This document shows, piece after piece, positions 5,139 to 7,851 of a stretch of 7,851 nucleotides of DNA. The notes beneath the pieces were generated by a model. That model ran no database searches, was not told the DNA's origin, and worked only from the letters and a program-made list of their open reading frames with translations. The first letter of the stretch is position 1; each line of letters starts with the position of its first letter. Made by a program: the position numbers and the translations under genes. The stretch is from Actinomycetota bacterium (GTDB lineage: Bacteria > Cyanobacteriota > Vampirovibrionia > Obscuribacterales > Obscuribacteraceae): contig CAJCIF010000522.1 of the NCBI GenBank assembly GCA_903970355.1, positions 1-7,851 on the forward strand, written 5' to 3'.

Positions 5139-5927
5139 TCAGCCCCCACGCTTTTTCTTCTGTTCCTTCTTCTTCTTCTTTCCAACTGGAAAACCTTTGA
5201 CCCGTGGAGTGAAGTTAACGAGCTTCCTTTTTGAGGTCGGATGCTTTGTCAGTTCCAGCACGCCTTGTTCGTTGCGCGTGAAGCTGGTAAGCGATCCATT
5301 CGGAACACCCGCTCTTTTGAGCTTCTTCCACGTCTTCTCATCCAAGTTCTGCAAGATGCTGTGAAGCCCTATGCAGACGCTGTCGTGAGTGACGAACAGA
5401 ACGCGCCTCCCTTTGAACTTAATCATCAACTCAAGAAGCGCGTAGCGGAGACGAAACATCTGATCGTATCTGCTCTCTGCTCCCTTTCGCCGATGGATCA
5501 GCGGACCAGTTTTCTTCTCAGCCCCAATGTCTTCCGGATGAGATTCAGCCCAACCGTAGCGGGTAAAGCCATCCTTCTCGCCGACGTCCCGGTCTCGAAT
5601 CAGTTCAAGTGGTATGCGAATGTAATCAGACTCCGCCCACCCGGCCGCTGCGATCAGATCATCAGCTGTTTGCTCGGTGCGAGTAAAGCGGGAGACAACG
5701 ATCACATCCGGTTTCGGATGCCCACTCTTACGCCACCACTCTCCCAGGGCTTTCGCTTGTGCGTGTCCGAGTTCGCAGAGCTTCGAGGCGTAGTCGGTGC
5801 CCTTGAAGTTAACCCGCACACGCTTTTTCTTCTCAGCCCTTTCACGCTTTCCGTTTAGTTTAGTCCGACCATGACGGCAGAAATCCAAGCCAGCCAGATC
5901 GGATATTGCTGCGAGTGTCGCTAGCAT
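5139..5927 (-). CDS. Histidine phosphatase superfamily protein (phosphoglycerate-mutase-like), 262 residues
   Basis: Members of this superfamily dephosphorylate small molecules or phosphoproteins through a phosphohistidine. Visible motifs in order: LDFCRHGRTKLN (14-25; catalytic His19 with Arg18), LGHAQAKALGEWW (53-65), VVSRFTRTEQTADD (77-90; catalytic Arg83 in the SxxxRxxQTA motif), the region around Glu117 (RDVGEKDGF, probable acid), and VLFVTHDSV (176-184; second catalytic His181). All four core positions seem present. It is longer than the usual 200 or so residues because of a basic insert after RHG (about 25-42) and a lysine-rich tail (KGFPVGKKKKKEQKKKRGG). The substrate is unknown. The start is firm: the minus strand carries AAGGAGGT (5940-5933) 5 bases before the ATG. 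It converges on the rhodanese gene and looks monocistronic. Confidence 0.9.
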   Translation of the reverse strand: MLATLAAISDLAGLDFCRHGRTKLNGKRERAEKKKRVRVNFKGTDYASKLCELGHAQAKALGEWWRKSGHPKPDVIVVSRFTRTEQTADDLIAAAGWAESDYIRIPLELIRDRDVGEKDGFTRYGWAESHPEDIGAEKKTGPLIHRRKGAESRYDQMFRLRYALLELMIKFKGRRVLFVTHDSVCIGLHSILQNLDEKTWKKLKRAGVPNGSLTSFTRNEQGVLELTKHPTSKRKLVNFTPRVKGFPVGKKKKKEQKKKRGG

Positions 5928-5952
5928 GGTGTACCTCCTTCGTTAAGTGTTT

Positions 5953-5967
5953 AGTTGATGGTCAACT
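5953..5967. promoter_or_regulatory. Small perfect palindrome upstream of the phosphatase gene
   Basis: AGTTGA (5953-5958), TGG, TCAACT (5962-5967): a 6-bp inverted repeat with a 3-base spacer, 12 bases upstream of the phosphatase Shine-Dalgarno sequence. The position suits an operator or a 5'-UTR hairpin. No convincing -10/-35 pair was found next to it. Confidence 0.35.
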
Positions 5968-6035
5968 CTCAAAGCAGGTCTTTTCGGTGTTCTACGGGCG
6001 TCAACAGGAGCGCCTGAGAAATGCGAAAAGAAAAA

Positions 6036-6051
6036 CGATTAACCGATTAAC
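6036..6051. repeat. Tandem direct repeat CGATTAAC x2
   Basis: CGATTAAC occurs twice head-to-tail (6036-6043 and 6044-6051), about 110 bases upstream of the phosphatase start. Just beyond are the imperfect palindrome ACTCTTATGAGT and an A-tract (6069-6076). Tandem 8-mers next to an A-tract are typical of regulator binding sites, but nothing more can be shown. Confidence 0.35.
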
Positions 6052-6081
6052 CTGACTCTTATGAGTTGAAAAAAAACAATA

Positions 6082-6444
6082 ATGCGTAGAACTTATTCGG
6101 TTTCAGTACCTAATGGCAACCTGGCAAAGAACGCTTGTTTCTTGGGAAGATCCCGATTCGATGTTCATTACGAAAGAAGTGCACGTTTTGGCCGACATGA
6201 TTTTTTGATACGAAAAAGAATCTTTCAGTTAGCGCAGCTTTGTTTGTTAATACACCTTATAGCCAGGAACCATGGGCTTCTCGACTATTACAAACTGCAT
6301 TTTATCTGCTTCACGAAGTTTCTTAACCTCGCCTTAACCGGCTATACATGCGGCTGTTCGCAACCTTGCGTCAGCACCAGATATGATGCCTAAGGTGTGC
6401 GCTCTAACTGGGCTTGCTTGTATTTACTTAGTTATTAAAAAGGT
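6082..6444. other. Intergenic region without a convincing gene
   Basis: Frames here are short, lack ribosome binding sites, and encode no recognisable protein. A plus-strand frame at 6082-6393 (103 codons) has no Shine-Dalgarno sequence and a composition rich in Cys, His and Arg that looks like noise. On the minus strand, a short frame ending in TAA at 6249-6247 reads VKKLREADKMQFVIVEKPMV followed by PGYKVY. It looks protein-like but has a stop upstream and no start with a ribosome binding site, so it could be a gene remnant. No clear terminator for the gene at 6445 was found, only a short T-run right after its stop. Confidence 0.5.
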
Positions 6445-7323
6445 CTATGCCGATTGGCCAAACTGTTTTGCCAGTCTTACTTCGAAATTCCGTTTGGCAA
6501 ATTCGATATGGTCGTACCACTTTTTCGCCAGCTTATCGAGCAGCTGCGGAGGATCTAAAAGTTGCAGACAGGGGTTCAAATAAATCTCATGCTCGCCGTC
6601 AAAGCGCTGAAAGCGCACAACGATGTAAGCTTGTGAAACCAGAGTGTACCACCGCGGGTGGTGCCCGAGCTTAATGCTCACTATGTCTCCGAGCGGCACA
6701 TCTACGCTAAATTCATCACTTTTGAAGCAAAGATCGTTTGGACTCAACGACAGATGCCCTTTAGCTAGATACATCATAATGAGCCGATCCAGTGGTCTTT
6801 TATTGTATCCGGGTGTACTAATCCAGGCGTCAGTTGTAAGCGTCCATGGTTCCTTTGATAAGAGTCCTCTGCTTGTGTTGGAAGGTTCCAATAGTTCCAT
6901 TAATCGATCGCTGAAAAACCTGGCTGTTTCGATATGATTGGCCGTCATATGAGCGTCGATTATTCTGGGCAATAACTCAATTTGCTCGCTTTGCTTGGCG
7001 CGCAGGAAAGATTCTTCCAACTGCTGAAGCGACATTCTGTCTCCAAACAGTGCTGTGCTTGTCCAGTAACAAAGGACATAGCAGCCGACAACACCCAGAG
7101 CTAATCCTAAAGCGATAACGGCAAGCACAAACGGTCCGGGCGACATGGCATGGAATGCGGTTGAAAGAATTGCCACGGAAAGGGCGCCAAAGAATAAACC
7201 CATGCCGAAAAACGAAATGAAATAGCGGGCCTTAACGGTTCTGCTCAAGAAACGGTGCCAACTTCGGCGCATCAGCGTTTTGGATAATAACGCCCGCTTT
7301 CTTATTTCCGGAAGCATTTTCAT
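6445..7323 (-). CDS. Two-helix membrane protein with C-terminal PH/GRAM-like domain, 292 residues
   Basis: The family is not firmly recognised. Residues 1-34 are strongly basic and cytoplasmic. Two membrane helices follow at about 35-55 (FISFFGMGLFFGALSVAIL) and 64-88. Residues 98-145 form a helical segment (SLQQLEESFLRAKQSEQIEL onward). Residues about 188-250 have the strand pattern of a bacterial PH/GRAM-like domain: GHLSLSPNDLCFKS, FSVDVPLGDIVSIKLG, AYIVVRFQRFDGEHEIYLNP. A charged helix closes the protein. The large soluble part should face the cytoplasm. Such domains often bind membranes or partner proteins; the actual role is unknown. The minus strand has AAGAGGG (7339-7333) 9 bases before the ATG. 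A second in-frame ATG two codons on is possible but less well spaced. Confidence 0.85.
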   Translation of the reverse strand: MKMLPEIRKRALLSKTLMRRSWHRFLSRTVKARYFISFFGMGLFFGALSVAILSTAFHAMSPGPFVLAVIALGLALGVVGCYVLCYWTSTALFGDRMSLQQLEESFLRAKQSEQIELLPRIIDAHMTANHIETARFFSDRLMELLEPSNTSRGLLSKEPWTLTTDAWISTPGYNKRPLDRLIMMYLAKGHLSLSPNDLCFKSDEFSVDVPLGDIVSIKLGHHPRWYTLVSQAYIVVRFQRFDGEHEIYLNPCLQLLDPPQLLDKLAKKWYDHIEFAKRNFEVRLAKQFGQSA

Positions 7324-7390
7324 CTAAGAAGACCCTCTTCCTGACAGAGTAACAGCATTTCAGGAAAGCCCATATACCTTTTACCCAAGC

Positions 7391-7425
7391 CCCTATATTA
7401 AATATATTACTATATTAGATAATAC
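7391..7425 (-). promoter_or_regulatory. AT-rich segment, candidate promoter region for the gene at 6445-7323
   Basis: An isolated AT-rich block about 70-100 bases upstream of the start contains a direct repeat CTATATTA (7393-7400 and 7410-7417, 17 bases apart) and the palindrome AATATATT between the copies. On the minus strand it offers several -10-like hexamers (for example TAATAT), but no clear -35 box. Confidence 0.3.
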
Positions 7426-7433
7426 CTACCAGG

Positions 7434-7461
7434 AAGCGAAATGGTTTTGAGAATTTCGCTT
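7434..7461 (-). terminator. Hairpin after the broken small membrane-protein gene
   Basis: AAGCGAAAT (7434-7442) and ATTTCGCTT (7453-7461) are perfect 9-bp arms with a 10-base loop. On the minus strand the hairpin starts 7 bases after the TAG at 7471-7469, where a terminator would be expected. The downstream sequence is not U-rich, so it may also serve as mRNA 3'-end protection. Confidence 0.45.
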
Positions 7462-7468
7462 TGTGGGG

Positions 7469-7630
7469 CTACCATCCACCTAACAACTTGCAAAAGGCCA
7501 ACACAGTCGTGATGGTCCAGAATAAAACTCGGGCACCAGGTCGCTTCTTGCCAAATCATCCGAGCCGCCACAAAATCAGCCCGGCTGGAAACATGATGCA
7601 AACGATTACAACCCTTGTATGCAAGGACAT
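7469..7630 (-). pseudogene. Small two-helix membrane protein interrupted by an in-frame TGA
   Basis: From the ATG at 7630-7628, which has GGAGGA (7640-7635) 4 bases upstream, the minus strand reads MSLHTRVVIVCIMFPAGLIL then WRLG, a TGA at 7558-7556, and continues in the same frame FGKKRPGARVLFWTITTVLA, FCKLLGGW to TAG at 7471-7469. Ignoring the TGA, this is a coherent 53-codon protein: a hydrophobic helix, a basic turn (FGKKRPGAR) and a second hydrophobic helix. By eye it matches the widespread short membrane proteins with the pattern FPxGLxLxW...KKxxR followed by a second helix. TGG to TGA is the simplest change. TGA is the normal stop of three other genes here, so general recoding is excluded. 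Alternatives: a functional 24-residue peptide, read-through, or a sequence error. Confidence 0.6.
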
Positions 7631-7661
7631 TCTTTCCTCCGATCAATAATCAAATTAGAGC

Positions 7662-7686
7662 GCGGCTCCAGGCGGTTTGGAGCCGC
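7662..7686 (-). terminator. Hairpin terminator of the gene entering from the right
   Basis: GCGGCTCC (7662-7669) and GGAGCCGC (7679-7686) are perfect 8-bp arms with a 9-base loop. On the minus strand it lies 20 bases after the TGA at 7709-7707 and is followed by GCTCTAATTTGATTATTG, a modest U-containing tail. Confidence 0.6.
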
Positions 7687-7706
7687 ACAATTACGGTTAG
7701 GCAAAC

Positions 7707-7851
7707 TCAGAACCTGATTAGAAGTTCCGCGCCTGCTGTTGTTAGGCGCTTGCTTGCCGCGTTGGAATTGCTCATAAAGACAGGCTGATTCGAAATGTCA
7801 CCACGCACTTCACCACGGACAGTGATATGACAATTCGGGCTCCAGCCTAGG
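7707..7851 (-). CDS. C-terminal end of an unidentified gene, cut by the right edge
   Basis: The minus strand is open from the right edge to TGA at 7709-7707, giving 47 residues. They begin LGWSPNCHITVRGEVRGDIS and end KRLTTAGAELLIRF. The other frames of this stretch are closed. The hairpin directly after the stop and the good spacing before the next gene support a real 3' end. The first part could be beta-strand; no motif is recognised and no function is proposed. Confidence 0.5.
   Translation of the reverse strand, partial: LGWSPNCHITVRGEVRGDISNQPVFMSNSNAASKRLTTAGAELLIRF

Noticed and set aside
5241..5858. Plus-strand frame of 205 codons opposite the histidine phosphatase
   Set aside because: The minus strand carries all catalytic motifs of the phosphatase and a perfect Shine-Dalgarno sequence; the plus frame is its shadow.
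6082..6393. Plus-strand frame of 103 codons
   Set aside because: No Shine-Dalgarno sequence, preceded by an A-tract, odd amino-acid composition and no recognisable motif.
7556..7558. TGA recoded as tryptophan or glycine throughout the organism
   Set aside because: The 4-helix protein, rhodanese and phosphatase genes all end in TGA at sensible positions, so TGA is a normal stop here.
7461..7649. Plus-strand frame of 62 codons
   Set aside because: It is the antisense of the broken membrane-protein gene, which has a strong ribosome binding site and coherent helices on the minus strand.

Overview
The window shows a bacterial chromosome segment of moderate GC content. Nearly every gene starts with ATG behind a strong Shine-Dalgarno sequence (AGGAG/AAGGAG), and intergenic spaces are long and rich in perfect inverted repeats. 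There are no rRNA or tRNA genes, CRISPR array, transposase, integrase or phage gene. The organism cannot be fixed from the sequence. The only gene with a precise textbook identity is metE (cobalamin-independent methionine synthase), whose N-terminal half looks like the plant/chlamydial flavour of the family; that is an impression, not a placement.

Layout. (1) Positions 1-1513, minus strand: metE, 504 residues visible, cut by the left edge before the zinc-binding catalytic domain is complete. (2) 1514-1919: divergent intergenic region with two perfect hairpins and candidate promoters facing both ways. (3) 1920-2485, plus strand: a tight two-gene unit, an unrecognised 124-residue protein with a Gly-x-Thr-rich head, then a 62-residue protein of the small SPOR-like type (RQDDHGN ... 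GHKQTYWVE). (4) 2486-2905: no intact gene, but a Shine-Dalgarno sequence followed by what looks like a decayed DUF2007-like gene with ATA where the ATG should be. (5) 2906-4921, plus strand: three hydrophobic proteins (6, 3 and 4 predicted membrane helices) and a single-domain rhodanese, closed by a strong intrinsic terminator at 4979-5010. (6) 5139-5927, minus strand: a histidine phosphatase (phosphoglycerate-mutase-like) with a lysine-rich C-terminal tail, converging on the rhodanese. Between them lie three nested or stacked inverted repeats. (7) 5941-6444: about 500 bases without a convincing gene. (8) 6445-7323, minus strand: a two-helix membrane protein with a C-terminal PH/GRAM-like domain. 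(9) 7469-7630, minus strand: a small membrane-protein gene with a good ribosome binding site, interrupted by an in-frame TGA. (10) 7707-7851, minus strand: the last 47 codons of a gene entering from the right edge, with a hairpin after its stop.

How the genes work together: only metE has a clear pathway role (last step of methionine synthesis). A rhodanese downstream of three membrane proteins could mean a membrane-linked sulfur or redox function, but the spacers are 272, 66 and 85 bases and contain hairpins, so co-transcription is not proven. The most notable observations are the two probable broken genes (2555-2730 and 7469-7630), which are easy to miss because neither gives a normal open frame, and the unknown membrane-protein/rhodanese cluster. 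I see no defence system, biosynthetic cluster or mobile element.
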